DNA of 64,000 nt, from NCBI RefSeq assembly GCF_030581075.1, contig NZ_JAUQSW010000012.1, positions 1 to 64,000 of the forward strand, in the 5' to 3' direction. Position numbers and translations under genes: made by a program. How positions within the stretch are numbered: position 1 is the stretch's first letter; every line of letters begins with the position of its first letter. The DNA comes from Hymenobacter cheonanensis (GTDB lineage: Bacteria; Bacteroidota; Bacteroidia; Cytophagales; Hymenobacteraceae). This document shows positions 33,179 through 41,618 of the stretch, piece by piece. Below the pieces are notes generated by a model. That model searched no databases and was not told where the DNA came from. It worked only from the letters and a program-made list of their open reading frames with translations.

Positions 33179-34147
33179 ATGATAGTCGTCACCGGCGCCG
33201 CCGGCTTCATTGCCAGCTGCTTAGTTTCCCGCCTCAACGCCGCCAATTTCAACGACCTCGTGGTGGTTGATAACTTCGCCATTGAGAAAAAGCTGCCTAA
33301 TATTCAAGGCAAAAAGCTGCGCGAATACGTTGACCGCGAGGAGTTTTTTCCGTGGCTCGACGCCCACCACGAGCAAGTCGAATTTATCTTTCACCTCGGC
33401 GCCCGCACTGACACCACCGAACAAGACCCCGCCATTTTCGACTTGCTCAACCTCAACTACAGCAAGCAAATGTGGCAGGCTTGCGTGCGCTACAACCTGC
33501 CGTTGGTGTACGCGAGCAGCGGCGCCACCTACGGCGACGGTCGCCTCGGTTACTCCGACCAGGATGATGCCCTGCCTTACCAATTGCACCCACTCAACCC
33601 CTACGGCGATTCCAAAAACGACTTCGATAAATGGGCGCTGGCCCAGGAAGAGAAACCCTATTTCTGGGCCGGCCTCAAGTTCTTCAACGTCTACGGTCCC
33701 AACGAGTACCACAAGGGCCGCATGGCCTCGGTCATCCTGCACGCCTTCCGCCAGATTCGCGAAAACGGCAGCATGCAGCTCTTCCGCTCGCACAACCCCG
33801 AGTACGTAGATGGCGGCCAGATGCGCGACTTCGTGTACGTGAAGGACGTGGTGGAAGTGTGCTACTTCCTGCTGCACCACCGCACGCACTCGGGTCTTTA
33901 CAACCTCGGCACCGGCCAGGCCCGCACCTTCATGGACCTGGCCCTCAACACGTTCGCCGCAATGGGCCAGCCCGCCGATATCCGCTTTCGCGATACGCCT
34001 GAGGATATCCGCGACACCTACCAGTACTTCACCGAGGCCGACATGCGCAAGCTCCGCAGTATTGGCTACGACCGGCCGTTTGCCTCGCTTGAGGAGGGTA
34101 TTCGGGATTACGTGCAGGGGTATTTGGCGGCGGGCACGTATTATTAA
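33179..34147 (+). CDS. hldD: ADP-L-glycero-D-manno-heptose 6-epimerase
   Basis: This extended short-chain dehydrogenase makes ADP-L-glycero-heptose for LPS core. The 322-residue product has the NAD(P)-binding start TGAAGFIAS (third glycine replaced by alanine), the family block HLGARTDTTEQD near residue 76, the catalytic serine in ASSGATYGDG and the Tyr/Lys pair in NPYGDSKNDFD. FNVYGPNEYHKGRMASV near residue 168 is specific to HldD. gmhA, another gene of the pathway, lies at 52909. A hairpin sits immediately upstream of the ATG. Confidence 0.96.
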   Translation: MIVVTGAAGFIASCLVSRLNAANFNDLVVVDNFAIEKKLPNIQGKKLREYVDREEFFPWLDAHHEQVEFIFHLGARTDTTEQDPAIFDLLNLNYSKQMWQACVRYNLPLVYASSGATYGDGRLGYSDQDDALPYQLHPLNPYGDSKNDFDKWALAQEEKPYFWAGLKFFNVYGPNEYHKGRMASVILHAFRQIRENGSMQLFRSHNPEYVDGGQMRDFVYVKDVVEVCYFLLHHRTHSGLYNLGTGQARTFMDLALNTFAAMGQPADIRFRDTPEDIRDTYQYFTEADMRKLRSIGYDRPFASLEEGIRDYVQGYLAAGTYY

Positions 34148-34171
34148 CGTATCATCTTAGCTCTTACGCTC

Positions 34172-34459
34172 ATGGCCAAAAAGTCCGCTACTCCCAAGCT
34201 CACGGCGGCGGCCGTAGAAGCTACCGCCGAAGCCTTTCTGGCCGCCTTCGGGGCGCTGCCCGGCAAGGTGAAGCAGCGTATCGTAGAGCTGCTCGACGAC
34301 TACGAGGACGCCTTGGATTTGCAGGAACTGGAGGCCGCCCGCGCCGCTAATCCTGATGATTTTGACCCCAAAAACGCGGTTCCATGGGAGCAAGTGAAGG
34401 CTGAGATGGGCACCGCAACTAGCCCCGCAGAAAACGCTTCTCAGCGCCAAGCCGCGTGA
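34172..34459 (+). CDS. Putative antitoxin of a RelBE/ParDE-like pair
   Basis: The 95-residue, mostly helical, acidic protein ends with a segment (DFDPKNAVPWEQVKAEM) of the type seen at the C-terminus of antitoxins that pair with RelE-fold toxins. Its TGA overlaps the GTG of the next gene by 4 nt (34456-34459), the usual translational coupling of such operons. The N-terminal DNA-binding type cannot be assigned by eye. The neighbouring toxin is broken, so this antitoxin may be orphaned. Confidence 0.7.
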   Translation: MAKKSATPKLTAAAVEATAEAFLAAFGALPGKVKQRIVELLDDYEDALDLQELEAARAANPDDFDPKNAVPWEQVKAEMGTATSPAENASQRQAA

Positions 34460-34737
34460 AAAAGGCAGCTGGCTCACCCGTTATTTACCAGATTACCGTG
34501 GCTCGCCCGGCCCGCAAGCAATTGCTACAGCTTCCGGACAAAGCAAAAGGCGCTATCCAATTGGCCATTGATGGGCTAGCAACTGACCCACGTCCTTCCG
34601 GGGTTAAAAAACTCAAGGGTTAAGAAGGCTACCGGCTGCGAGTAGGCGACTACCGAATACTGTATACCATCTCCGACAAAGTGCTGATGGTTGAAGTAGT
34701 GAAACTCGGGCAGCGCGGCAATTTTTACGACGAATAA
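34456..34737 (+). pseudogene. RelE/ParE-family toxin, interrupted by an in-frame TAA
   Basis: Reading from GTG 34456 gives a RelE-like N-terminus (YQITVARPARKQLLQLPDKA ... GVKKLKG), then TAA at 34621-34623 (codon 56). The same frame continues with EGYRLRVGDYRILYTISDKV and ends LGQRGNFYDE at the TAA 34735-34737. KKLKG-x-GYRLRVGDYRILY is the core of intact RelE toxins, so a single nonsense change has split a ~93-residue gene. The truncated product would lack the conserved C-terminal strand and tail and should be inactive. GC content is lower than in the surroundings. Confidence 0.85.
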
Positions 34738-34759
34738 GTACCGCTCCCGCTAATAGCCG

Positions 34760-35092
34760 CTAGTATGCTGTATCTGGGAACGAAATACGGATGATTCCAT
34801 CCAAGACGATGTAGGATATGTCTGCTTGGCGTAGGCCTTCCTCAATCTGCATCGAACTATCAATTCGCTTAGGTGGCACGAGGCGCCCTATGTGCTCTGT
34901 AACAATAGGGTTTATTTCTACCCAATCTACTTGACGAATTGGCCAAGGGCCGTTTATCTCAATGTAGCCAGCGGTTGGAATTATGGCCCAATCATTCCAG
35001 CCTTCAGGGGCAGAATAGCCTCTTACTTTCATCCTAACCTTGCATTTGTTAGTTTGAATAACGCCGACTAAAGCTCGGATATCCATTGCCAC
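34760..35092 (-). CDS. Hypothetical protein next to the toxin-antitoxin remnant
   Basis: The 110-residue product has no signal peptide, no membrane segment and no motif I recognise. It is Trp/Ile-rich with a likely mixed alpha/beta fold (ending in SYIVLDGIIRISFPDTAY). The DNA is clearly AT-richer than neighbouring genes, suggesting recent acquisition. ATG at 35092 or the second ATG two codons later could be the start. Size and context would fit an immunity-type protein, but that is only a guess. Confidence 0.55.
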   Translation of the reverse strand: MAMDIRALVGVIQTNKCKVRMKVRGYSAPEGWNDWAIIPTAGYIEINGPWPIRQVDWVEINPIVTEHIGRLVPPKRIDSSMQIEEGLRQADISYIVLDGIIRISFPDTAY

Positions 35093-35101
35093 AAAAATGA
35101 T

Positions 35102-35131
35102 AGAGGCGTCAGTTACGACGCCTCTTTTTTT
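35102..35131 (-). terminator. Hairpin terminator after the Ctp protease gene
   Basis: AGAGGCGTC (35102-35110) pairs with GACGCCTCT (35117-35125) with a 6-nt loop. It begins right at the protease stop codon on the minus strand. The longest U-tract is on the plus strand, so it may serve both directions. Confidence 0.75.
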
Positions 35132-36824
35132 ACTTCGTGCCCGCCGATTTTGTAGCGCTGGCGGCCCGGCCGCCCGGCTTCAGCAGCGCGGCGTAGCGGT
35201 TGGGGTCGTTGAGCACGGCCACGGCGGCCTGGATATTGGGGTCGTCGTTGAAACCAGCTTCGGTGCGACCCCGCTCGTAGTAGTAGCGCGAGGCAATTTC
35301 CTCTTCCAGCAGCTCGCGGATTTCGGGTTTGAAGCGCTGTAAGTCGTTGGTTTTGTTGGCGGCTACTTTGCGCTTGATGGCGTCTAGCTCCAGCTTTACA
35401 TCGTCGTAGTGCTTTTCTTCCTTCACCTTCTTGGTGAGGTCGGTGAGCGAGCGCTCGGCATCGGTACTATACGAGATGCTCTTACCTTGCAGGTAGGCTA
35501 CAAACTTCTGATAGTCAGCATCCGAAAGCTTGAAATCGCGGGCCGGGGCAATGGTGGCGTGCTCGGCGCGGTAGCGGGTGGCGTAGTCGAAGAGGTAGCT
35601 CTTCTGGATGAGCACGCGGGTGATATCCGCAATTTCGCGGTCCTGCACGTCCACGTCGGGCGCCACGCCGCCGCCGTCGTACACGGTGCGGCCGGCCTGG
35701 GTTTTGAAGGCCGTGCGCAGCGAGTCCGGAAACTTGGTCAGTGCCCCGTCGTCGCCGCGATGCGAATAGTCAATTTCCTGAATACAGCGCCCGCTAGGGA
35801 TGTAGTACTTGGCCGTAGTCACCTTGAGCTGCGAGTTGTAGCTCAGGGGCCTAGTGGCCTGCACAAGGCCCTTGCCAAACGTGCGCTCGCCCACCAGCAC
35901 GGCCCGGTCGTAGTCCTGCAGCACGCCCGACACGATTTCCGACGCCGACGCCGAGCGGTTGCTCGTGATAATGGCAATCGGCATTTGGGTATCGAGCGGC
36001 ACATCGAGGGCCTTGTAGGTCTTGTTCCACTCCGTTACCTTGCCCTTGGTGCTCACCACGTCGAGGCCCTTGTCTACGAAGAGGTTAGAGATATTCACCG
36101 CCTCGTTGAGCAGGCCGCCGGGGTTATCCCGAATGTCGAAGATGATTTTTTTCGCGCCCTTTTCCTTCAGCTTCACTACCGCGTTGCGCACCTCGCGGCC
36201 CGCATCCATCGTGAAGCCGATGAGCTGGAAGTAGCCAATATCATTGGTTAGCATGCCGTAATACGGCACGTTATCAACCTGAATTTTATCGCGGGTGATG
36301 TCGATTTCAACGGGCTTCTCCTGGCCGTAGCGCGTCACGATGAGCTTTACCACCGAGTTGGCCTGGCCCCGCATCAGCTTGTTGATGTCGGAATTGCTTT
36401 TCTTATCAACGTTTATGTTATTGATAGTCAATATTTCATCGCCGGGCAGCAACCCAGCCTTTTGCGCCGGGTAGCCTTCGTAGGCGCTTTGCACCACCGT
36501 TTTGCCGTTGCGCTTCACAATGGAAGCCCCCACTCCGCCGTACTGCCCGGTGGTGAGGGTGCGGAAATCCTCAATATCGTCTTCCGGAATGTAGTTGGTG
36601 TACGGGTCCAGCGATTTCAGCATGCCGTCGATACCCGTTTTCACCAGCTTGCCGGGCGTAATCTCGTCCACGTAGTACGTGTTCACCTCCTTAAACAAGG
36701 TGGCGAAGATGTCGAGGTTTTTGGCAATCTCGAAGTATCGGTCGCTGTCGGAAGCGGCCCGAAAGCTAACCAGCCCGAGCGTACCAAGACCCAAAACGGC
36801 GAGTAGTTTTTTACGGTTTGTCAT
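35130..36824 (-). CDS. S41-family carboxy-terminal processing protease (Ctp/Prc)
   Basis: The 564-residue protein has an N-terminal signal/anchor (KKLLAVLGLGTLGLVSF), a PDZ domain (about residues 85-170, YGGVGASIVKRNGKTVVQ and PGDEILTINNINV) and an S41 catalytic core. The nucleophile serine is in SNRSASASEIVSG near residue 300 and the general-base lysine lies in GERTFGKGLVQ. It cleaves exported proteins near their C-termini. ATG at 36824 was preferred over one 6 codons upstream. A ~190-residue C-terminal extension follows the core, as in many Bacteroidota relatives. Confidence 0.93.
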   Translation of the reverse strand: MTNRKKLLAVLGLGTLGLVSFRAASDSDRYFEIAKNLDIFATLFKEVNTYYVDEITPGKLVKTGIDGMLKSLDPYTNYIPEDDIEDFRTLTTGQYGGVGASIVKRNGKTVVQSAYEGYPAQKAGLLPGDEILTINNINVDKKSNSDINKLMRGQANSVVKLIVTRYGQEKPVEIDITRDKIQVDNVPYYGMLTNDIGYFQLIGFTMDAGREVRNAVVKLKEKGAKKIIFDIRDNPGGLLNEAVNISNLFVDKGLDVVSTKGKVTEWNKTYKALDVPLDTQMPIAIITSNRSASASEIVSGVLQDYDRAVLVGERTFGKGLVQATRPLSYNSQLKVTTAKYYIPSGRCIQEIDYSHRGDDGALTKFPDSLRTAFKTQAGRTVYDGGGVAPDVDVQDREIADITRVLIQKSYLFDYATRYRAEHATIAPARDFKLSDADYQKFVAYLQGKSISYSTDAERSLTDLTKKVKEEKHYDDVKLELDAIKRKVAANKTNDLQRFKPEIRELLEEEIASRYYYERGRTEAGFNDDPNIQAAVAVLNDPNRYAALLKPGGRAASATKSAGTK

Positions 36825-36929
36825 CGGGCAGAAAGATAGCAAGGAATGGTACGTTGGCCAGAAGCAGCCCCGGCTAGGGGCGCTATAGCCTTCGCCCCCT
36901 GCGGGGTTGCTAGGTGAAGATAAGAAAAA

Positions 36930-37367
36930 CTACGGTGCGGGTTGCACCGAGGATTCTGCCAGCAAACGATTCAACCCGGAAATTAATTTTTTTTCTATCA
37001 GCGGCAGCTCACTTTTTTCTTTGCCGGTGTAGAGAATGCCCAGCAGCGCCACCGGATGGCCGTTTTCGGCTTCCGTGAGCAGATGCTTATTGAGGCGATA
37101 TGCCTCGCGCAGCAGGCGCTTGAGGCGGTTGCGGTCCACGGCCCGCTTGAAGGCGCGCTTGGGCACCGTAATGAGCACCTCGGGCGGGGCAGTGGTGCGC
37201 GCTAGGGCCGCCACCCAGGTAAGGCGCAGCGGATATACCCCTAGCGAAGGATTGCGCCGGTTAAAAAGCGTTTCGATGCGCTTTTTACTGCACAAATGCT
37301 CTGCTTTAGGAAAAGTGTACTGCCGGGCGGCGGGCAGCGGCGGGCCGGGGGCGGATAGCTCGTTCAC
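36930..37367 (-). CDS. rnpA: Ribonuclease P protein component
   Basis: RnpA assists the RNase P ribozyme in tRNA 5' processing. The signature RNRLKRLLREAYRLNKHLL and preceding VPKRAFKRAVD, about two-thirds along, are diagnostic. The domain begins at YTFPKAEHLCSKKRIETLF. The frame is open further upstream without a convincing ATG; GTG at 37367 is my choice, giving 145 residues, but a start nearer the domain is possible. It follows rpmH on the same strand, the classical rpmH-rnpA order. Confidence 0.88.
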   Translation of the reverse strand: MNELSAPGPPLPAARQYTFPKAEHLCSKKRIETLFNRRNPSLGVYPLRLTWVAALARTTAPPEVLITVPKRAFKRAVDRNRLKRLLREAYRLNKHLLTEAENGHPVALLGILYTGKEKSELPLIEKKLISGLNRLLAESSVQPAP

Positions 37368-37515
37368 GAAAATAGAGGAAATAGCGAAGCCGCATTGTAG
37401 CGGCAGCGTTTTCTGGCCTAGCCAGAAAACAACCTGCCCCAACAATGCGGCTACCTTCTAGCGAAGGTCCAATGAAGGGCCCCCGCCATCAGCTACGCGC
37501 TAACAGCCTAAGGTA

Positions 37516-37674
37516 CTAGCGCTTGTGACGGCCTTCGTCCGATACGGTGAGGCGCTTGCGGCCTTTGGCGCGGCGACGGGCCAGCACGTTGCGGCCGTTA
37601 GCGGTTTCCATACGGTTGCGGAAACCGTGCTTGTTGCGGCGCTTGCGCTGCGAGGGTTGATAGGTACGTTTCAT
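37516..37674 (-). CDS. rpmH: 50S ribosomal protein L34
   Basis: The 52-residue, strongly basic product starts MKRTYQPSQRKRRNKHGFR, the universal L34 sequence, and continues ETANGRNVLARRRAKGRKRL. It is a structural protein of the large ribosomal subunit. rnpA lies immediately downstream on the same strand. A full -33/-7 promoter lies 27 nt upstream of the ATG. Confidence 0.97.
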   Translation of the reverse strand: MKRTYQPSQRKRRNKHGFRNRMETANGRNVLARRRAKGRKRLTVSDEGRHKR

Positions 37675-37701
37675 GTCCGGTCAAATTGCGAGTTGGGCCG
37701 G

Positions 37702-37732
37702 CAAAGGTACGGATTTCTCTTTACAATAACAA
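37702..37732 (-). promoter_or_regulatory. Promoter of rpmH
   Basis: On the minus strand TTG (37730-37732) is followed after 20 nt by TACCTTTG (37702-37709). The same octamer appears at the rrn and tRNA-Leu promoters, and the start codon of rpmH lies 27 nt downstream. Confidence 0.75.
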
Positions 37733-37917
37733 GGGGCCTTTGCTCATTGCCGCAGTGCCGGCCTAGCGGCGGGCAGCGCTGCATCTTTGCGGCCCGGGGG
37801 CCCGGCCCGCCGGCCAGGGCTCAGGATAGCGCGACGGGTTAGCCCTTACTTCGAATTCAACAACGCCAAGACGCAAAGCTGCGTCTCTACACGCGGCCGC
37901 TTTTCACCCGCTCTTCT

Positions 37918-39654
37918 ATGACTTATTACCACGTTTCGTTCGAAAATCCGCTTACGTTTTACCTGCAGGTGCAGCTGATGGTGGAGGTGCCCGCCGAGGC
38001 CAACGAGCCGCTGGCCCTGCAGCTACCCGCCTGGCGGCCGGGCCGCTACGAGCTGCAAAACTTTGCCCAGAAGATTCAGCGCGTGGAGATTAGCGATGCC
38101 GAAACCGACGAGCCCCTGCCCTACCGCAAAACCACCAAGGACCGCTGGGAAGTGCCTGGCGCGGCCGGCCGCAGCGTGCGGGTGCGCTACCACTTCTACG
38201 CCCACCAGATGGATGCCGGCGGCTCGTGGCTCGATGCTACGCAGCTTTACCTTAACCCGGTGCAGGCGCTTATGTACGCCGAGGGCCAGCAGGGGGCGCC
38301 CTGCCAGCTCACCTTGGACCTGCCCGCTGGCTGGCGCCTGGCCTGCGGCCTGCCCCAAACCCTGCCCAACACGCTGCAAGCGAAGAACTTCGACCAGCTG
38401 GCCGATGCGCCACTCATCGCTAGCCCCACCATCGAGCACCAGCAGTATGAGGCGGGCGGGCTGCCCTTTCACGTGTGGGCGCAGGGCGAGGAAGCGCTTA
38501 TTAACTGGCCACGCCTGCTGACTGATTTTAAGGCTTTTTCGGAAGAGCAGCTGGCGCTGTTCGGCGGCTTTCCGGTGCAGGAGTACCACTTTCTGAATCA
38601 GTTTTTGCCCTACAAGCACTACCACGGTGTGGAGCACCACAACTCGACGGTGATTGTGCTAGGCCCCGCCGAGCTGCTGATGCAAGAGGCGCTGTATAAG
38701 GAGCTGCTGGGCGTGAGCTGCCACGAGCTGTTTCATACCTGGAACATCAAGGCCATTCGCCCCGCCGAGATGCAGCCTTATGACTACGCCCGCGAAAACT
38801 ACTTCCGCACCTGCTACCTCGCCGAGGGCGTGACGACGTACTACGGCGAGTACCTGCTGGCCCGCTGCCACGTGCGCACGCCGGCCCAGTATTTTGAGGA
38901 GCTGAACCTGGTGCTGCGTAAGCACTACGACGACGCGGGCGGCCAGAACCTGAGCCTGGCCGATGCCAGCATGGACCTCTGGCTCGATGGCTACAAGCCC
39001 GGCGTGCCCGACCGCAAGGTGAGCGTGTACCACAAAGGGGCCCTGGTCGCGCTGCTGCTCGACCTCACCATCCGGCAGCTGCACGCCCACGCCCGCAGCC
39101 TCGACGACGTGATGCGCCGCCTCTACGAGGAGTTTGGCAAAACCGGCGTGGGCTATACCGAGGCCGACTACGCCCGCATTGTGAGCGAGGTGGCGGGCCG
39201 CAAGATGCAGGTCTACTTCGATAAATTCATCAACGGCACCGCGCCTTTGCAGGAGCCGCTCGACAAAGCCCTGCACACGGTGGGCTGCCAGCTGGTGGCC
39301 TATGAGAATGCTTCGACATCGGAGGGCATGTTCGGCTTTCGCACGGTGGTGAAGAATGAGCGTACCGAGGTCACCTACATCTGGCCGGGCTCGCCGGCCG
39401 CCGCGGCGCTCACCGTCGATGACGAGATTGTGGCCGTGAACGGCCGCCGCGTCGATATGAACCTGCAAAGCTTGCTCAGCACCGGGGCCCCGCACTACGA
39501 GGTGGCCGTGTTTCGCCAAAACCGCCTGCTGCTGGTAGATTTGGCCGCGCTGCCGGGCGTGCATTTTGGCCCGCGCTACGCCGTAGAGCAGCTAGCCGAA
39601 GCCGACGAGGCGCAGCAGGCGGGCTTTCAGAAATGGCTGGGCTGGGAGTTTTAG
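37918..39654 (+). CDS. M61-family metallopeptidase with PDZ domain
   Basis: The 578-residue protein has an N-terminal beta-rich domain, a gluzincin-type catalytic domain with zinc motif HELFHTWN near residue 270 and the third ligand in LAEGVTTYYGEY near residue 300, and a C-terminal PDZ domain (TYIWPGSPAAAALTVDDEIV, about residues 490-545). M61 peptidases are glycyl-type aminopeptidases. There is no signal peptide, so it is predicted to be cytoplasmic. The 243 nt between it and rpmH hold the rpmH promoter and a small palindrome (AGACGCAAAGCTGCGTCT) of unknown role. Confidence 0.93.
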   Translation: MTYYHVSFENPLTFYLQVQLMVEVPAEANEPLALQLPAWRPGRYELQNFAQKIQRVEISDAETDEPLPYRKTTKDRWEVPGAAGRSVRVRYHFYAHQMDAGGSWLDATQLYLNPVQALMYAEGQQGAPCQLTLDLPAGWRLACGLPQTLPNTLQAKNFDQLADAPLIASPTIEHQQYEAGGLPFHVWAQGEEALINWPRLLTDFKAFSEEQLALFGGFPVQEYHFLNQFLPYKHYHGVEHHNSTVIVLGPAELLMQEALYKELLGVSCHELFHTWNIKAIRPAEMQPYDYARENYFRTCYLAEGVTTYYGEYLLARCHVRTPAQYFEELNLVLRKHYDDAGGQNLSLADASMDLWLDGYKPGVPDRKVSVYHKGALVALLLDLTIRQLHAHARSLDDVMRRLYEEFGKTGVGYTEADYARIVSEVAGRKMQVYFDKFINGTAPLQEPLDKALHTVGCQLVAYENASTSEGMFGFRTVVKNERTEVTYIWPGSPAAAALTVDDEIVAVNGRRVDMNLQSLLSTGAPHYEVAVFRQNRLLLVDLAALPGVHFGPRYAVEQLAEADEAQQAGFQKWLGWEF

Positions 39655-39685
39655 CGCAGCTACTTCGCCAACCTATTTTTCGGCC

Positions 39686-40480
39686 ATGAAAAAGCTGATT
39701 TGGCTGCTGCCGATACTAGCCAGCTGCGGACAGAACACGGCCGAGCAGCAGCCTGCTGTTCGCCGGGCAGCTACGCGGCCTGCGGTGGCAGCTAGGCCGG
39801 TGCCGCCGGCTACATCTTCCATAATCCTCACCTCCGGCGACCGGACCACCAGTGGGCCACACGACACGCTGCACGTAGGCCTGGGCGGAGTGCTTCGGCT
39901 GGAACCGGGCAGCAAAAGTGATTTTGCGCAGGCAGCAGGCAGCCAGCTGCTTTACTCAGAAGCCCGCACCATCCGGCAAGAAGGCGATGGCCGGGTACGC
40001 CGCATTGGCCATACGCTGGTGGTGCGGCCTTTCAATGGCCCTTTACTGCGTTTTGCTGACGATACGTACCAGCTGCGGAAAGATGACAACGAAGAAATCG
40101 ATACGCATTGCCAGTTTTCGGGTAGCGTGCCCGGTCGGCCCTACTGGCTAATCGACAGCTTGCAGTGGGAGCGTTATCAGCCGTTTCTCGTCAATAAATA
40201 TTCGGGCCGCGCTACTCTGCTTAAATGGGACCCGGAAATCTCGCCCAATCGACAGCTTTTAGTTGTTGCCTCGCCCGGCCTGGATATCGAAAGCGTCCTT
40301 AACGGGCTCGAATTGCTTGCTATTTCTAATCAAGCAGTAAAGCCGCTGTGGAGCAGAAAGTTGCACAACTGGCAGCCGCACCAGGCGCGGTGGCTCGATG
40401 ACTATACCATCGCCATTGAGCAAGTACGCTTTGAGCCCCGGGAACGCACTACTTACGTTCGGCTCATTCTGCCCAACTGA
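39686..40480 (+). CDS. Hypothetical lipoprotein
   Basis: The 264-residue product starts with a lipoprotein signal (MKKLIWLLPILASCGQ, lipobox LASC). An Ala/Pro/Arg-rich linker to about residue 50 leads to a ~210-residue domain that is probably beta-rich. I recognise no family. It lies 31 nt after the M61 gene on the same strand, so the two may be co-transcribed, and ends at a strong bidirectional terminator. Confidence 0.75.
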   Translation: MKKLIWLLPILASCGQNTAEQQPAVRRAATRPAVAARPVPPATSSIILTSGDRTTSGPHDTLHVGLGGVLRLEPGSKSDFAQAAGSQLLYSEARTIRQEGDGRVRRIGHTLVVRPFNGPLLRFADDTYQLRKDDNEEIDTHCQFSGSVPGRPYWLIDSLQWERYQPFLVNKYSGRATLLKWDPEISPNRQLLVVASPGLDIESVLNGLELLAISNQAVKPLWSRKLHNWQPHQARWLDDYTIAIEQVRFEPRERTTYVRLILPN

Positions 40481-40521
40481 AACGCCCGGCTCCAGCGGTA
40501 CTACCGCTGGAGCCGGGCGTT
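40481..40521. terminator. Bidirectional terminator
   Basis: A near-perfect palindrome, AACGCCCGGCTCCAGCGGTA and its complement with one base between, starts at the lipoprotein stop codon. It separates two convergent genes. The flanking A/T runs are short. Confidence 0.8.
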
Positions 40522-40540
40522 TAGCCGCAGTTAACAGGGC

Positions 40541-40789
40541 CTAGTGCTTGGCGTCGCCGCCCTTGCCCACTTTACCGCTGTTTACCGACATGGGCTTGTT
40601 GCCCTGGGGGTTGTTGCGAATGTTGTTTACGCCGTGGCCGGCGCTGTTGCCGTCGGTGGTGTTGCCGTGGGCCGATACGTCGGTCGTGTTCGGGCTTTGC
40701 ACCTGCGTGCTTTTACGCTTGGTATTGGCGGCAGGATTTACGGACGTTTTATCGTTCGTGAGGTCGGTTTCTTTCTTGGCGAGTGACAT
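40541..40789 (-). CDS. Small Asn/Gly-rich disordered protein
   Basis: The 82-residue product is rich in N, T, S, K and G, has no hydrophobic segment and should be intrinsically disordered (for example NNIRNNPQGNKPMSVNSG). No family is recognised. The open frame is confirmed only by codon periodicity and a reasonable ATG, and the plus strand is also open here; a coding assignment is likely but not secure. It ends opposite the terminator at 40481-40521. Confidence 0.5.
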   Translation of the reverse strand: MSLAKKETDLTNDKTSVNPAANTKRKSTQVQSPNTTDVSAHGNTTDGNSAGHGVNNIRNNPQGNKPMSVNSGKVGKGGDAKH

Positions 40790-40860
40790 GGCTGGAAAAG
40801 GGAAAGGTGGGACGCACTTACCCTTCCTTTTACCACTGGGGCGGCGCTAGGGTTGCCGGG

Positions 40861-41457
40861 CTAGCGGCCAGCCCCCAGCTTTTCGAGCGCCGCTCGAAAT
40901 TCGGGCGTGTCGTAGTCGGCCATGCCATCGTGGCGGTCGGCCAGCCGGCCGCTAGGCGTGAGGATGATGGTAGACGGAATGGAGGGCGAATCGAACGGCG
41001 CGGGCAGCGGCGCAGCCGGGAAATATACCGGCAGCGTGTAACCTTTCCGCTTTAGCAAGGCCTTGGCCTTATTGGGGTTGGCATCGAGCGAAATCAGCAC
41101 GAAAGCTACTTTGCTGGTGTCCGTTTTCTGGTACAGCGCCTGTAGGCCCGGCATTTCGGCCAGGCAGGGCGGGCACCAGCTAGCCCACAAATTCACCAGC
41201 ACGGCCTTGCCCCGAAATTGCCGCAGGTTGGCCGGCCGGCCATCGAGCGTGAGCAGCGGCAGCGGGTGCGGATAGTCGGCCAGTGGGCTAGCCAGCGCGG
41301 CCGGGGCAGCGGGCGGCGTGGCGCGCCACAACCCGCTAGCCAGCAGCCCGCGCTGCAAGGTGCTGACAACCGGCAGGCGCAAATCGGTGCCCATCACGAC
41401 CGCGAAAGCGCCGAAAAAGCAGACTTCTCCCAGGTTTTTGCGCAGCCAGGTTGGCAT
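40861..41457 (-). CDS. TlpA-like membrane-anchored thioredoxin
   Basis: The 198-residue protein has an N-terminal membrane anchor (about residues 10-30) and a thioredoxin fold with the active site LWASWCPPCLAEMPGL near residue 93. The CPPC motif and cis-proline segment (SIPSTIILTPSG) are typical of TlpA/ResA proteins. It likely acts as a thiol-disulfide reductase in the periplasm, for cytochrome c maturation or general redox work. The upstream gap to the PfkB gene holds a palindromic repeat. Confidence 0.88.
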   Translation of the reverse strand: MPTWLRKNLGEVCFFGAFAVVMGTDLRLPVVSTLQRGLLASGLWRATPPAAPAALASPLADYPHPLPLLTLDGRPANLRQFRGKAVLVNLWASWCPPCLAEMPGLQALYQKTDTSKVAFVLISLDANPNKAKALLKRKGYTLPVYFPAAPLPAPFDSPSIPSTIILTPSGRLADRHDGMADYDTPEFRAALEKLGAGR

Positions 41458-41488
41458 AAGAAAATGCGTTTAAGAGTTGAATAAAAAC

Positions 41489-41600
41489 AAAACGTCCGTC
41501 ATGCTGAGCTTGTTGAAGCAGCTTGCTCGCATCGTTAGGTTAAGAACCCTAGCGGGGCGAGTAATCTGCTTCGACAAGCTCAGCATGACGGACGCTTTTT
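41489..41600. repeat. Palindromic repeat, family member c
   Basis: Core arms 41493-41530 and 41557-41594 (38 nt) carry CGTCCGTCATGCTGAGCTTG and its near-complement, with a few mismatches in the inner third. The loop contains ACCCTAGCG. It lies between the PfkB kinase stop and the thioredoxin start, both on the minus strand. Confidence 0.95.
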
Positions 41601-41618
41601 CTGTCTATGTCTTATTTA

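Noticed and set aside
37860..37900. Small palindrome AGACGCAAAGCTGCGTCT before the M61 gene as an operator
   Set aside because: One short occurrence with no second site; it may equally be a repeat fragment, so no regulatory claim is made.
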